DNA from: Chloroflexota bacterium
GTDB lineage: Bacteria; Chloroflexota; UBA11872
Direction: 5' to 3'
DNA: 64,000 nucleotides
Assembly (NCBI GenBank): GCA_026708035.1
Contig: JAPOVQ010000003.1
Coordinates: 1-64,000 of the forward strand
Shown here: positions 8,799 through 17,648 of the stretch, piece after piece
Position numbering within the stretch: position 1 is the stretch's first letter
Layout: each line of letters begins with the position of its first letter
Made by a program: the position numbers and the translations under genes
Notes under the pieces: model-generated
Database searches by the model: none
Seen by the model: only the letters and a program-made list of their open reading frames with translations
Told to the model about the DNA's origin: nothing

Positions 8799-9602
8799 CT
8801 AATCGTGGGTCCATTCCCACGAGAGCGTGTCTTGCCGAAAGACTGGTCCGTCCCTACATACGCGCTTGACGCCATGCGTGGTGCGGACCACGCAGGAGTA
8901 ACACACCCCAACGGCGCAGCCCATGCGCGCCTCAAGCGACGCGAAGACCGGGCGTTGACCGCGCTCTAATCCGAATCTGGCGCCGAGCCGCGACATTGCC
9001 TCGAGCATCGGCGTGGGACCGCACACGAACACTTGCTGGGACCAGTCCCACCAATCGGGAACTAGGTCCGTGATGACGCCCGCATGGCCCTGCGAGCCGT
9101 CGTCCGTCGCAGTGAGATAGGTCGTCGACTCCGGAATCCAGTCCGCGGGAGTGATACCCGCGGCATCCCGCGCGCCGCACAACATGGTGGATTCGACGCC
9201 GTTTGCCGCCGCGCGGTCTGCCATTACCAGCAGCGGCGCCAGTCCGATCCCCCCGCCGACGAAGAGCGCCCGCTCGGCGTTCGGCTGCCACTCGAACCAC
9301 GTTCCGAGCGGGCCGAGCAAGTCGATTTCCGTTCCCGGATCTTGCCGCACGAGCCAGTCGGTGCCGCGACCCACGACATCGATCAGAAAGGCGATTCGGC
9401 CCTGCTCGGACTCCACGCGGCTGAAGCTCAACGGTCGCCGCAGCATGGGGTCGTAGCTGCCGGGATCGCCGCACAGGGCGTGGGCAAACTGTCCGGCGCG
9501 GGCGGTCGCCGCAATGCCCGGCGACTCGTAGGTGCACCACCACAGGCGCTCGGTGATGCGCACGTTGCGGACGACCCGCGCCGTCTCCTGCTGCGCCTTC
9601 AC
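8799..9602 (-). CDS. pyrK: Dihydroorotate dehydrogenase electron-transfer subunit
   Basis: A 267-residue protein of the ferredoxin-reductase-like family. An N-terminal FAD-binding beta-barrel contains RRPLSFSR. The nucleotide-binding domain contains GGGIGLAPLL and VFVCGPTPML. The C-terminal [2Fe-2S] ligands are in MGCAVGVCYSC and a further cysteine about 12 residues on. PyrK carries electrons from the class 1B dihydroorotate dehydrogenase PyrD to NAD. The GTG start overlaps the carB stop by 4 bases, so it is the last gene of the pyrimidine operon. The pyrD partner is not in this window, which is unusual because pyrK and pyrD are normally adjacent. Confidence 0.92.
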   Translation of the reverse strand: MKAQQETARVVRNVRITERLWWCTYESPGIAATARAGQFAHALCGDPGSYDPMLRRPLSFSRVESEQGRIAFLIDVVGRGTDWLVRQDPGTEIDLLGPLGTWFEWQPNAERALFVGGGIGLAPLLVMADRAAANGVESTMLCGARDAAGITPADWIPESTTYLTATDDGSQGHAGVITDLVPDWWDWSQQVFVCGPTPMLEAMSRLGARFGLERGQRPVFASLEARMGCAVGVCYSCVVRTTHGVKRVCRDGPVFRQDTLSWEWTHD

Positions 9603-12600
9603 GCCGAGGCCGGCGCCGCGCCGCGGTATTCGTCGATTGTGCGCACGTCATACGATCCGCGCGTGGTGCCGAGCGCGTCCAGCAGCGAGCGGACCGTCTC
9701 CAGCGTGGTCAAGCAGGGAGTGCGCGTCTCCGCGGCGGCCCGACGCATGTAGTGACCGTCCTGCAGCGCCTGGCGGCGGCCCGTCAGCGTGTTGACCACC
9801 AGCACGCTGCTGCCCGAGCGGATGAACTGCTCCACGTTTGGGGTGCCGGCCCGCATTTTGGCCACCGTGCGAGCGCGGAGCCCAAGGTCGCGAATGAAGC
9901 GCGCTGTGCCTTCCGTGGCGACGAGCCCGTATCCCAGCTGATCCAGGCGTCGGATGATGTCGACGGCCCCGGGCTTGTCGCGGTCGGCGATCGAGAGCAG
10001 CACGTCGCCCTCGGGCGGCAGCGCGTTGCCCGCCGCGATCATGGCCTTGAGCAGAGCGGGCGGAAACGCGCGATCCACGCCCATCACTTCGCCCGTGCTC
10101 TTCATCTCCGGGCCCAAATAGGTATCCACGCCCGAGAGCTTGGCCATCGAGAACACGGGAGCCTTGACGGCGACCAACGGGGGCACCGGCGCCAGACCCG
10201 GCGCCCAGCCAAGCTCGGCCAGCGAGGCGCCGAACAGCGTCTGCATGGCCAGGCGCACCATCGGAATTCCGGTGGCCTTGCTCAAGAACGGCACCGTGCG
10301 GCTGGACCGCGGGTTCACCTCCAGCACGTAGACGTCGCCGTCGTACTCCACGTACTGCACGTTGACGAGCCCGCGCGCGCCGAGGCCGGCGCAGATGCGC
10401 TGCGTGGCTTCCAGAATGGCCGCCTGCGTCGCCGCCGACGCCGTGACCGGCGGGTACACGGCAAAGCTGTCGCCGGAATGAACGCCGGCCCGCTCGATGT
10501 GCTCCATGATGCCGGGAATCAGCGTGTGGACGCCGTCGCAGATCGCGTCGACTTCGAGCTCCCGGCCTTCGAGGTATTTGTCGACCAGCACCGGGCGTTC
10601 GGGCGAGGGCTGAGTGACCTCACGGATATAGCGTTCGAGCTCCTGCCGGTCGTCGACGATCTCCATGGCGCGCCCGCCCAAGACGTAGGACGGCCGCACG
10701 AGCACCGGATACCCCAGCTGCTCCGCCACGGTCACCGCGTCCTGCATGCGGGTCACCGTGGCCCCCGGCGGACGCAACAGCCCAAGCCGTTCGAGGAACC
10801 GGTCGAACTTGGCCCGATCCTCGGCCTCGTCGATGCTGCCCGGACCGCCGCCCGCGATCTCATGGCCCAGCGTGTAGAGCGGCTCGGCGAGGTTGATCGC
10901 CGTCTGGCCGCCAAACTGCGCGATGGCGGGAGGCATCCCGTTGCGCCGGCCCTCGTTCGCCAGCACGTCGGCCACGCTCTCCACGTCCAGCGCCTCGAAA
11001 TACAGCCGCGTGGACGAGTCGAAGTCGGTGCTCACGGTCTCCGGGTTCGAGTTGATCATCACGCTGGCGCGCCCCGCCGCTTGCAGGGCCCACGCCGCGT
11101 GGACGGAGCAGTAGTCGAACTCGATGCCCTGCCCGATGCGAATCGGTCCGCTGCCGATCACCACCGCCGGCGAGTCGGCTTCGGGCCGGGCCTCGTTTTC
11201 GTGCTCGTAGGTGCTCCAGTAGTAGGGCGTGACGGCGTCGAATTCCGCCGCGCACGTATCGACCATCTTGTAGACCGGAGTGATCCCGTATGACTCGCGC
11301 CGTTCGCGCACGCGCTGGGGCAGCTCGTCGGCCAACGCGGCGATCATCTCGTCGGAAAAGCCCATCCGCTTGGCATCCCACAGCAGGTCGGCCGTCAGCG
11401 GTTCGTTGAGCAGGCGGCGCTCCATGGCGTGGATGGCGGCCATCTTGTCAACGAAGAAGATGTCGATGCGCGACCGCCGGGCGACCTCCGCCGGCTCCGC
11501 CCCGCGCCGCAGGGCCGCCATGATGGCCCACAGCCGCTCGTCGTGCCCATGGTCGATGCGCCACCAGATGGCCTCATCGTCGTCGGCCCACGCCGGGTCC
11601 TCCCAGAGCAGCGTGCGGCCGCCGATCTCCAACCCGCGAACGGCCTTGTTGAGGCAGGCCTCGATGGTCCGCTCGATCGCCATCACCTCGCCGGTCGCCT
11701 TCATCTGGGTGCCCAGGCGCCGGTCGGCGTGCTCAAACTTGTCGAACGGCCAGCGCGGGATCTTGGTCACGACATAGTCGAGCGCGGGCTCGAACGCGGC
11801 GCAGGTCCGCTGGGTGATGGGGTTGGGCAACTCGTCGAGCCGCCGGCCCAGGGCGATCTTGGCGGCAATGCGCGCGATGGGATAGCCGGTGGCCTTGGAG
11901 GCCAGCGCGGATGACCGGCTCACGCGTGGATTCACTTCGATCACGGCGTAGTTGAAGGACTTGGGATCGAGGGCGAACTGGACGTTGCACCCGCCCTCCA
12001 CGCGCAGCGCGCGAATGATGCGCAGCGCCGCGGACCGGAGCATCTGGTACTCCTTGTCGCTGAGGGTTTGACTGGGGGCGAACACGATGGAGTCGCCCGT
12101 GTGCACGCCCATCGGGTCGAAGTTCTCCATGTTGCAGACGGTGATGCAGTTGTCGGCGCCGTCGCGCATCACCTCGTACTCGATCTCTTTCCACCCGGCC
12201 AGCGAGCGCTCCACGAGGACTTGCCCGATCGGGCTCGCCTGGAGCCCGCCATTGACCACCGCCTCAAACTCGTCCTCATGCCGCGCGAATCCCCCGCCGG
12301 TTCCGCCCAGGGTGTAGGCCGGGCGCACCACCAGCGGGAAGCCGCACGAGCGCGCGAAGTCCCAGGCTTCGGGCAGCGAGGTCACGGTGCGACTCTCGGG
12401 CACGGGCTCGCCGATGCGCTCCATCAACGCTCGAAATCGCTCCCGGTCCTCCGCGTCCTGGATGCCTTCCAGCGGCGTGCCCAGCACCCGCACGTCCGAG
12501 GCGTCCAAAATGCCCGCCTCGCCAAGCTCCACCGCCATGTTGAGGCCGGTTTGTCCGCCCATGGACGCCAGCAGCCCCTGCGGGCGTTCCTGCTCGATGA

Positions 12601-12820
12601 CTCGCGCGAGCACTTCGCGCGTGATGGGCTCGATGTAGACGCGGTCGGCGATGCCTTCGTCCGTCATGATCGTGGCGGGGTTGGAGTTGACCAGGATCGA
12701 GCGCACGCCTTCTTCGCGCAGCGCCTTGCAGGCCTGCGTCCCGGCGTAGTCGAACTCCGCCGCCTGGCCAATCACGATCGGCCCCGAGCCGATCACCAGC
12801 ACGCTGTCGAGATCAGCCAC
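9599..12820 (-). CDS. carB: Carbamoyl-phosphate synthase large subunit
   Basis: 1073 residues, the normal full length for the family. Two homologous ATP-grasp halves (about 1-400 and 545-930) flank an oligomerisation region. The C-terminal 130 residues form the MGS-like allosteric domain. Both halves keep the conserved segments, for example MGGQTGLN in the first and FGGQTAIN in the second. The enzyme makes carbamoyl phosphate from bicarbonate, ATP and ammonia delivered by the small subunit. It lies 27 bases after carA and overlaps pyrK by 4 bases. In this family the MGS domain binds UMP and ornithine, so feedback control by UMP is likely. Confidence 0.96.
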   Translation of the reverse strand: MADLDSVLVIGSGPIVIGQAAEFDYAGTQACKALREEGVRSILVNSNPATIMTDEGIADRVYIEPITREVLARVIEQERPQGLLASMGGQTGLNMAVELGEAGILDASDVRVLGTPLEGIQDAEDRERFRALMERIGEPVPESRTVTSLPEAWDFARSCGFPLVVRPAYTLGGTGGGFARHEDEFEAVVNGGLQASPIGQVLVERSLAGWKEIEYEVMRDGADNCITVCNMENFDPMGVHTGDSIVFAPSQTLSDKEYQMLRSAALRIIRALRVEGGCNVQFALDPKSFNYAVIEVNPRVSRSSALASKATGYPIARIAAKIALGRRLDELPNPITQRTCAAFEPALDYVVTKIPRWPFDKFEHADRRLGTQMKATGEVMAIERTIEACLNKAVRGLEIGGRTLLWEDPAWADDDEAIWWRIDHGHDERLWAIMAALRRGAEPAEVARRSRIDIFFVDKMAAIHAMERRLLNEPLTADLLWDAKRMGFSDEMIAALADELPQRVRERRESYGITPVYKMVDTCAAEFDAVTPYYWSTYEHENEARPEADSPAVVIGSGPIRIGQGIEFDYCSVHAAWALQAAGRASVMINSNPETVSTDFDSSTRLYFEALDVESVADVLANEGRRNGMPPAIAQFGGQTAINLAEPLYTLGHEIAGGGPGSIDEAEDRAKFDRFLERLGLLRPPGATVTRMQDAVTVAEQLGYPVLVRPSYVLGGRAMEIVDDRQELERYIREVTQPSPERPVLVDKYLEGRELEVDAICDGVHTLIPGIMEHIERAGVHSGDSFAVYPPVTASAATQAAILEATQRICAGLGARGLVNVQYVEYDGDVYVLEVNPRSSRTVPFLSKATGIPMVRLAMQTLFGASLAELGWAPGLAPVPPLVAVKAPVFSMAKLSGVDTYLGPEMKSTGEVMGVDRAFPPALLKAMIAAGNALPPEGDVLLSIADRDKPGAVDIIRRLDQLGYGLVATEGTARFIRDLGLRARTVAKMRAGTPNVEQFIRSGSSVLVVNTLTGRRQALQDGHYMRRAAAETRTPCLTTLETVRSLLDALGTTRGSYDVRTIDEYRGAAPASA

Positions 12821-12847
12821 GCATGCGTCCTCGGGCCGGCAACGTCG

Positions 12848-14050
12848 TCAAGCCGCGTGCCCGTCCACGCCCTCGATCGCGTCGAGAAACCGGTCGAAGA
12901 GGTATTGGTTGTCCTGGGGGCCTGGACTGGCCTCGGGGTGGTATTGAATGGAAAAGACGGGCAGGCGCTCGTGGCTCAGACCCTCGACTGAGCCGTCGTT
13001 CAAGTTGACGTGGCTCACGGTGAATCCGCTGTCGGCGGGAATCGAGTCCGCATCCACCTGAAAGCCGTGGTTCTGCGAGGTAATGTGCACCCGCCCATCC
13101 GTGAGGTCCTGCACCGGGTGGTTGGCGCCGCGATGGCCGAAGGGCAGGCGGCTGGTGGTGGCCCCGATCGCCAGCCCCAGGACCTGGTGCCCCAGGCAAA
13201 TGCCCATCAGGGGATAGCGACCGATCATGGCGCGGACGGTTTCTACGGCCCGGTCGGCCTGAACGGGATCGCCCGGTCCGTTGCCCACCACGACTCCGTC
13301 CGGCTGCAGGGCATCGATGTCGCTCGGCGTTGAGCCGTAGGGCAGCACGTGCACCCGCGCGCCCCGACGGGCGAGCGAGCGCACGATGTTGGTCTTGACG
13401 CCAATGTCCAGGAGGGCGATGCGCGGTTCTCGGTCGCGCCGTCGGGGCTCCGGCCAGGGCGCCCACGGCGCGCTGGTGGCCGTGAACGGCTCGGGGACGG
13501 TGACTTCGGCGACAAACGGCTGGTCGTCGTAGGGCGGCAAGTCCTGCGCCCGCTCGACCTCGCTCTCGGCCCAGGCCGCGGCGCCCGGATGCGCTCCCCG
13601 CAGCCAGTGGAGGGTCGTGGCGCCGCGGGCCACATCGCGCGGAGCGCGAACCAGCCGGCTCGGCGCCGGTCCCGTGCGGCGGATCACACGCACCAACGCT
13701 CGCGTGTCGATGCCCATGATCCCGGCGATTCCGTGCTCGTCCAGAAACGCGCCCAATCCGCCGGCCGCGCGCCAGTTGCTGGATGTCGGCGCAAGCTCAC
13801 GCACGACGAGCCCGGCGATCCACGGGCGGCGCGACTCGACGTCGTCGGCGTTCACGCCATAGTTGTTGATCAGCGGGTAGGTCAGGGTCACGATCTGCCC
13901 GCGGTACGACGCGTCGGTCGTGATTTCCTGATAGCCCGTCATGCTGGTGTTGAACACCACTTCGCCCTCGGCCGGCTCGCGGCTGCCGAAGCCGTAGCCG
14001 AAGAACACGTCGCCCGTGGCGAGCGCGAGGGCGGCGGGCTCAGCCTGCAT
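12848..14050 (-). CDS. carA: Carbamoyl-phosphate synthase small subunit
   Basis: 400 residues. The N-terminal CPSase small-chain domain begins with the typical GYGFGS and TSMTGYQEI segments. The C-terminal class I glutamine amidotransferase domain has the nucleophile cysteine in GICLGHQ, followed by the histidine and glutamate in YHPEAS. It releases ammonia from glutamine for CarB. The ATG start lies 11 bases inside the 3' end of pyrC, so translation is coupled. Confidence 0.96.
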   Translation of the reverse strand: MQAEPAALALATGDVFFGYGFGSREPAEGEVVFNTSMTGYQEITTDASYRGQIVTLTYPLINNYGVNADDVESRRPWIAGLVVRELAPTSSNWRAAGGLGAFLDEHGIAGIMGIDTRALVRVIRRTGPAPSRLVRAPRDVARGATTLHWLRGAHPGAAAWAESEVERAQDLPPYDDQPFVAEVTVPEPFTATSAPWAPWPEPRRRDREPRIALLDIGVKTNIVRSLARRGARVHVLPYGSTPSDIDALQPDGVVVGNGPGDPVQADRAVETVRAMIGRYPLMGICLGHQVLGLAIGATTSRLPFGHRGANHPVQDLTDGRVHITSQNHGFQVDADSIPADSGFTVSHVNLNDGSVEGLSHERLPVFSIQYHPEASPGPQDNQYLFDRFLDAIEGVDGHAA

Positions 14051-15398
14051 GGATCAGCTCAGGAGCGGAGGCCGCACGGTCGTAGACCACCGATCCGCTC
14101 ACGATCGTCTGCTGCACCACGCCCTGCATGGGCAAGCCGGCGAGCGGCGTGTTGCGCCCCTTCGAGCGGAAGGCGCTCAGATCGATGACGGTCTCCTCGT
14201 CGGGATCGAAGATCACCACGTCGGCGGGGGCGCCGGGCGTGAGCGTTCCCGAGGGCAGTCCGTAGACCCGGGCGGGCGCGCTGGTGAGCATGCGAATGGC
14301 GACGACCAGGTCCAGCTGGTCGGCGTGCACGAGGCTCAGCACGCTCTGCAGCGCCGTCTCGAAAGCGCTGAAGCCGACGGTGGCGTCGGCATATTCAATG
14401 TCTTTTTCGTGCACCGCGTGCGGTGCATGATCGGTGGCGATGCAGTCGATGGTGCCGTCGCGCAGCGCTTCGAGCAGGCGCTCGGTGTCGGCCTGCTCGC
14501 GGAGCGGCGGCGCGACCTTGGTGTTGCCGTCGTAGGGCGGCAGGATCGCGCTCACCGGATCGTCACGTCCGGCCACCAGGTCGCAGGTCAACGTCAGGTG
14601 ATGCGGCGTCACTTCCGCGGTCACGTTGGCCCCACGCGCCTTGGCCTGACGAATCAGGTCGACTGAACCGCCGGAGGTCACGTGCAGGCAGTGGTAGCGC
14701 CCGCCGGTCAACTCCGCGAGCAACAGATCGCGTCCGAGCATGATCTCCTCGGCCTGCCGCGGGGTGCCCGGCAGCCCGAGCCGCGCGCTCACCACGCCCT
14801 CGTGCATCGTGGTGCCGGCGGTCAGGGCCGGGTCCTCGCAGTGGTTGGAGACAGGGAGACCCAGCGGACGCGCGTATTCCATGGCGTGCCGCATCAGCGC
14901 GGTGTCGGCCAGCGGGCGGCCGTCGTCGGTGAACCCGACCACGCCGGCCTCGGCCAGGTCCACCATCTCGACCAGCTGGCGACCGTTTTGGCCGCAGGTG
15001 ATCGCCGCCAGCGGCAGCACGCGCACGATGGCGTGTCGCTCGATCTGCTCCTGCAAGCCTTCGATTACGCTCCGCGAATCGAGCACGGGATCGGTATTGG
15101 GCATGGCGCACACCGTGGTGAAGCCGCCGGCCGCCGCGGCGGCGGTACCGCTGGCGATGTCCTCCTTGTACTCGAACCCCGGCGTCCGCAGGTGCGCATG
15201 CACGTCCACGAATCCGGGCGCGACCACCCGGCCGGTGGCATCGATCACGCGGGGCGCGCCGAGCGGCAGCTGGGCGCCCACCTCACCGACGCTCACCAGC
15301 CGGCCATCGTCGATGAGCAAGTCGCCAATCCGATCGACCCCATTCGCGGGATCGATGATCCGTCCACCGCGAATGACCAGCGGCGTGTTCTCAGCCAT
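14040..15398 (-). CDS. pyrC: Dihydroorotase
   Basis: 452 residues, the class I (PyrC/AllB-type) amidohydrolase length. The metal ligands of the first strand are H67 and H69 in VDVHAHLRTPG. The later metal-binding Asp and His are in ATDHAPH, and the NHCED segment supplies further contacts. The enzyme closes carbamoyl-aspartate to dihydroorotate. The gene overlaps an MBL-fold gene upstream by 8 bases and carA downstream by 11, so the MBL-fold protein is locked between pyrB and pyrC at the translational level. Confidence 0.95.
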   Translation of the reverse strand: MAENTPLVIRGGRIIDPANGVDRIGDLLIDDGRLVSVGEVGAQLPLGAPRVIDATGRVVAPGFVDVHAHLRTPGFEYKEDIASGTAAAAAGGFTTVCAMPNTDPVLDSRSVIEGLQEQIERHAIVRVLPLAAITCGQNGRQLVEMVDLAEAGVVGFTDDGRPLADTALMRHAMEYARPLGLPVSNHCEDPALTAGTTMHEGVVSARLGLPGTPRQAEEIMLGRDLLLAELTGGRYHCLHVTSGGSVDLIRQAKARGANVTAEVTPHHLTLTCDLVAGRDDPVSAILPPYDGNTKVAPPLREQADTERLLEALRDGTIDCIATDHAPHAVHEKDIEYADATVGFSAFETALQSVLSLVHADQLDLVVAIRMLTSAPARVYGLPSGTLTPGAPADVVIFDPDEETVIDLSAFRSKGRNTPLAGLPMQGVVQQTIVSGSVVYDRAASAPELIHAG

Positions 15399-16011
15399 CC
15401 AGGGCCTCGTTCAGATAGCGGCGCAGGGCCTCCTTGGCCACGTCGAGAATCGGCTCGCCGTGTCCCACCGTCAGCGAGGTGAAGGGCAGCTCCAGCAGGC
15501 CCGTCAAGGCATGGGGCGGCCGAGCCCGCGGGTGTGCGCCAACCTGGCCTTCGTTATGCGTCCAATAGCTCGTGGTCCCCAGCGCGTCGCCGACAAGAAG
15601 CACGCCGCGATTCTCGGGCCACAGCAGCGCGTGCTCGCCCTCGGTGATCGTGCCGAGCGCGATCGCCTGCAGCCCGGCGGGAAGCTCTGTGTCCGCGCCG
15701 TAGACGTGATCGGGCGCTATCGATTCAAGCTCGCCGATGTCTCCCTCGGGCGCCCAGACCTCGGCGCCAAAGCGACCGCGCAGCATGGCCGCCGCCCGCT
15801 CGTGAAAGTGGTTGGTGATGAGGATGTGGCTGACGCCGTGGCGCTCGATGGCGCCGATCGCGCGCGGCGGGTAGTCGCTGGGGTCGATCAGCACGCAGCC
15901 GTCCGGCTGCACGATGGCGTAGGACTCCAGCGAATACCGCTGCCAACCGACCGACCAATGGATCAGGCCGGGCAGGATCTCCCGCGGCCCGGATCCCGCA
16001 TAGCCGCTCAT
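15391..16011 (-). CDS. MBL-fold protein embedded in the pyrimidine operon, metal site partly lost
   Basis: 206 residues of metallo-beta-lactamase fold. The usual HxHxDH motif is reduced to NHFHER: H68 and H70 remain, but the Asp and His of the second metal site are replaced by Arg and Ala. The later ligands, D142 in VGDAL and H184 in VGHGEP, are present, so one metal could still be bound. The ATG overlaps the pyrB stop by 4 bases and the stop overlaps pyrC by 8, so it is produced together with PyrB and PyrC. No step of UMP synthesis needs such an enzyme. A hydrolase for a damaged or side-product intermediate, or a structural role, are possibilities only. Confidence 0.85.
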   Translation of the reverse strand: MSGYAGSGPREILPGLIHWSVGWQRYSLESYAIVQPDGCVLIDPSDYPPRAIGAIERHGVSHILITNHFHERAAAMLRGRFGAEVWAPEGDIGELESIAPDHVYGADTELPAGLQAIALGTITEGEHALLWPENRGVLLVGDALGTTSYWTHNEGQVGAHPRARPPHALTGLLELPFTSLTVGHGEPILDVAKEALRRYLNEALDG

Positions 16012-16928
16012 CGTCGCCCGTCTCCGGTGAGCAAGAGATAGAGCACCGCCATGCGCACCGCCACGCCGTTGGCCACCTGCTCTTCGATGACGGACTGCTC
16101 GCTGTAGGCCACGGCCGGCGAGATTTCTATGCCCTGGTTCATTGGTCCGGGATGCATCACCAGCGCGTGGCGCTGGGCGCGCTCGAGTCGCGCGGGATTG
16201 ACCGACCAGCGGCGAGCGTATTCGCGCAGGTCCGGCAGCAGGCCCGCCTGCATGCGCTCGCGCTGCACGCGCAGGGCCATGACCACGTCGGCGCCCTCGA
16301 TGGCAGCGTCCAGGTCGTGCTCGATGCGCACTTCGCCGGCGCCGTTGGTGAGGGCCGCCATGGTGTCGGGCAGCAGGGATGGCGGCCCACTCAGGACCAC
16401 CTGCGCTCCCATGCGCGCGAAGGCCCAGATTCCGGATCGCGCCACGCGGCTGTGCAGGATGTCGCCCACGATGACGATCTTGCGGCCCTCCACGTCGCCC
16501 AGCCGACGCCGCACGGTGTAGAGGTCCAGCAGCGCTTGGGTGGGGTGACCGCGGGTGCCGTCGCCGGCGTTGATCACGCCGCAGTCAAGGTGGCGTGAGG
16601 CCAACTCGGGTGCACCCGCGCGTGAGTGGCGCACGACCACGATGTCCGCGCCAAGCGCCTGAATGGTCTGGAACGTGTCGATCAACGACTCGCCCTTCTC
16701 GACGCTGCTGCCCGAGGCGGCGATGTTGACGACGTCCGCACTCAGGTTCTTGCCCGCCAGCTCAAACGAGACGCGGGTGCGCGTGCTGGGCTCGTAAAAG
16801 ACGTTGGCGATCGTGGTGCCGCGCAGCGTCGGCACGCGCCGGATGGGGCGCTCCAGCACCGCGTGCATTCGCTCGGCGGTATCCAGGACTTCCACGAACT
16901 CGTCGCGGGTGAAGTCGCTCACGTCCAA
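16008..16928 (-). CDS. pyrB: Aspartate carbamoyltransferase catalytic subunit
   Basis: 306 residues. The carbamoyl-phosphate site STRTR is at 48-52, HPTQALLDLYT lies mid-protein, and the C-terminal MHPGPMNQGIE segment binds aspartate. The enzyme transfers the carbamoyl group to aspartate, the committed step. The start is uncertain: a TTG at 16928 or a GTG two codons later at 16922 both fit, and neither has a clear ribosome-binding site. A 7-base-pair hairpin in the end of pyrR just upstream may assist or limit coupling. There is no pyrI regulatory-chain gene nearby, so it is probably a catalytic trimer controlled at the operon level by PyrR. Confidence 0.95.
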   Translation of the reverse strand: MDVSDFTRDEFVEVLDTAERMHAVLERPIRRVPTLRGTTIANVFYEPSTRTRVSFELAGKNLSADVVNIAASGSSVEKGESLIDTFQTIQALGADIVVVRHSRAGAPELASRHLDCGVINAGDGTRGHPTQALLDLYTVRRRLGDVEGRKIVIVGDILHSRVARSGIWAFARMGAQVVLSGPPSLLPDTMAALTNGAGEVRIEHDLDAAIEGADVVMALRVQRERMQAGLLPDLREYARRWSVNPARLERAQRHALVMHPGPMNQGIEISPAVAYSEQSVIEEQVANGVAVRMAVLYLLLTGDGRR

Positions 16929-16935
16929 TAGATGC

Positions 16936-17502
16936 TTACGTTGCAGGAGTGGCCTCCTGCGTCACGCGCTCGATGTGCACGGCGTCTTCACCGTCGAGTT
17001 CCTCCAGTCGCACGGTCACCCGCTCGTCGTCCGCGGTGGGGAGGTTCTTGCCGACGAAATCGGCGCGGACCGGCAACTCGCGATGGCCGCGGTCGACGAT
17101 GACGGCGAACTGAATCGCGCGCGGCCGGCCAAAGTCGTTCAGCGCGTCCAGCGCGGCGCGCAACGTGCGGCCGGTGTACAGCACGTCGTCCACCAGGACC
17201 ACGGTGCGATCGGTCACGTCGACCGGGATATTGCTGGGACGCACCGGCGGGCCGATGGACCGGCGGTCCAGGTCGTCGCGGTGCATCGCGGTGTCCACGG
17301 CGCCGGTCGGCACCTGCCGGCCCTCGATCGTCTCGATCAGGCCGGCCAGTCGCTCGGCAAGCACAGGTCCGGGCCGTGGAATGCCGACGAGGACGAGCGA
17401 TGCCGCGCCGCGGTTGCGCTCGATGATTTCGTGGGCAATGCGGGACATCGCGCGGCCAATGTCGGCCGCGGACATCACCACGCGGCGCTGCGCCGCTGCC
17501 AC
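16936..17502 (-). CDS. pyrR: Bifunctional pyrimidine operon regulator / uracil phosphoribosyltransferase
   Basis: 188 residues. The PRPP-binding motif VVLVDDVLYTGRT is at 101-113 and a uracil-phosphoribosyltransferase-like core precedes it. PyrR senses UMP/UTP and binds a stem-loop in the leader RNA to favour transcription termination. The GTG start at 17502 is chosen because AGGGAGGTG lies directly upstream at normal spacing. The leader in front of it holds a U-tract terminator and a PyrR-type binding loop, so the operon pyrR-pyrB-MBL-pyrC-carA-carB-pyrK is probably autoregulated by attenuation. Confidence 0.94.
   Translation of the reverse strand: MAAAQRRVVMSAADIGRAMSRIAHEIIERNRGAASLVLVGIPRPGPVLAERLAGLIETIEGRQVPTGAVDTAMHRDDLDRRSIGPPVRPSNIPVDVTDRTVVLVDDVLYTGRTLRAALDALNDFGRPRAIQFAVIVDRGHRELPVRADFVGKNLPTADDERVTVRLEELDGEDAVHIERVTQEATPAT
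16943..16960 (-). other. Perfect 7-bp hairpin at the pyrR/pyrB junction
   Basis: GCAGGAG and CTCCTGC, separated by TGGC, lie inside the last codons of pyrR, 15 bases before the TTG start of pyrB. On the transcript the stem contains the only SD-like purine tract upstream of pyrB. It could modulate re-initiation or processing at this junction. No U-tract follows, so it is not a terminator. Confidence 0.5.
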
Positions 17503-17550
17503 CTACACCTCCCTATGCCTTTGCCCTCCGGCCCGGGGCGTCCGCGGCAC

Positions 17551-17573
17551 AAAAAAAGGGCCGCGAGGGCCCT
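17551..17573 (-). terminator. Leader attenuator terminator upstream of pyrR
   Basis: On the minus strand AGGGCC, loop CTCGC and GGCCCT are followed directly by a run of U residues (the A-tract is 17551-17557 on the plus strand). The hairpin is about 50 bases before the pyrR start and downstream of a PyrR-type binding loop, the order known for PyrR-controlled attenuation in Bacillus and relatives. A GAGCCCU stretch further upstream in the leader (about 17638-17645) could pair with the first strand of this stem to form an antiterminator. Confidence 0.75.
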
Positions 17574-17610
17574 CTGTCCGCGTCCGACACCTACGGCGCC
17601 GACGGTCTGC

Positions 17611-17640
17611 CGCTTTCCGTCTCGCTGGAACGGATTAAAG
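17611..17640 (-). promoter_or_regulatory. Probable PyrR-binding (anti-antiterminator) loop in the pyr leader
   Basis: The leader RNA contains TCCGT and ACGGA (17630-17634 and 17616-17620 in plus-strand numbering) closing a loop that reads TCCAGCGAG. The conserved PyrR recognition core is a UCCAGNGAG-like loop on a short stem, so the match is good. It lies about 40 bases upstream of the U-tract terminator and close to the inferred transcription start. Binding of PyrR with UMP would stabilise this loop and allow the terminator to form. Confidence 0.7.
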
Positions 17641-17648
17641 GGCTCTGA

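Noticed and set aside
9752-11293. 513-residue plus-strand open frame opposite carB
   Set aside because: carB is certain on the minus strand; this frame is a GC-rich antisense artefact.
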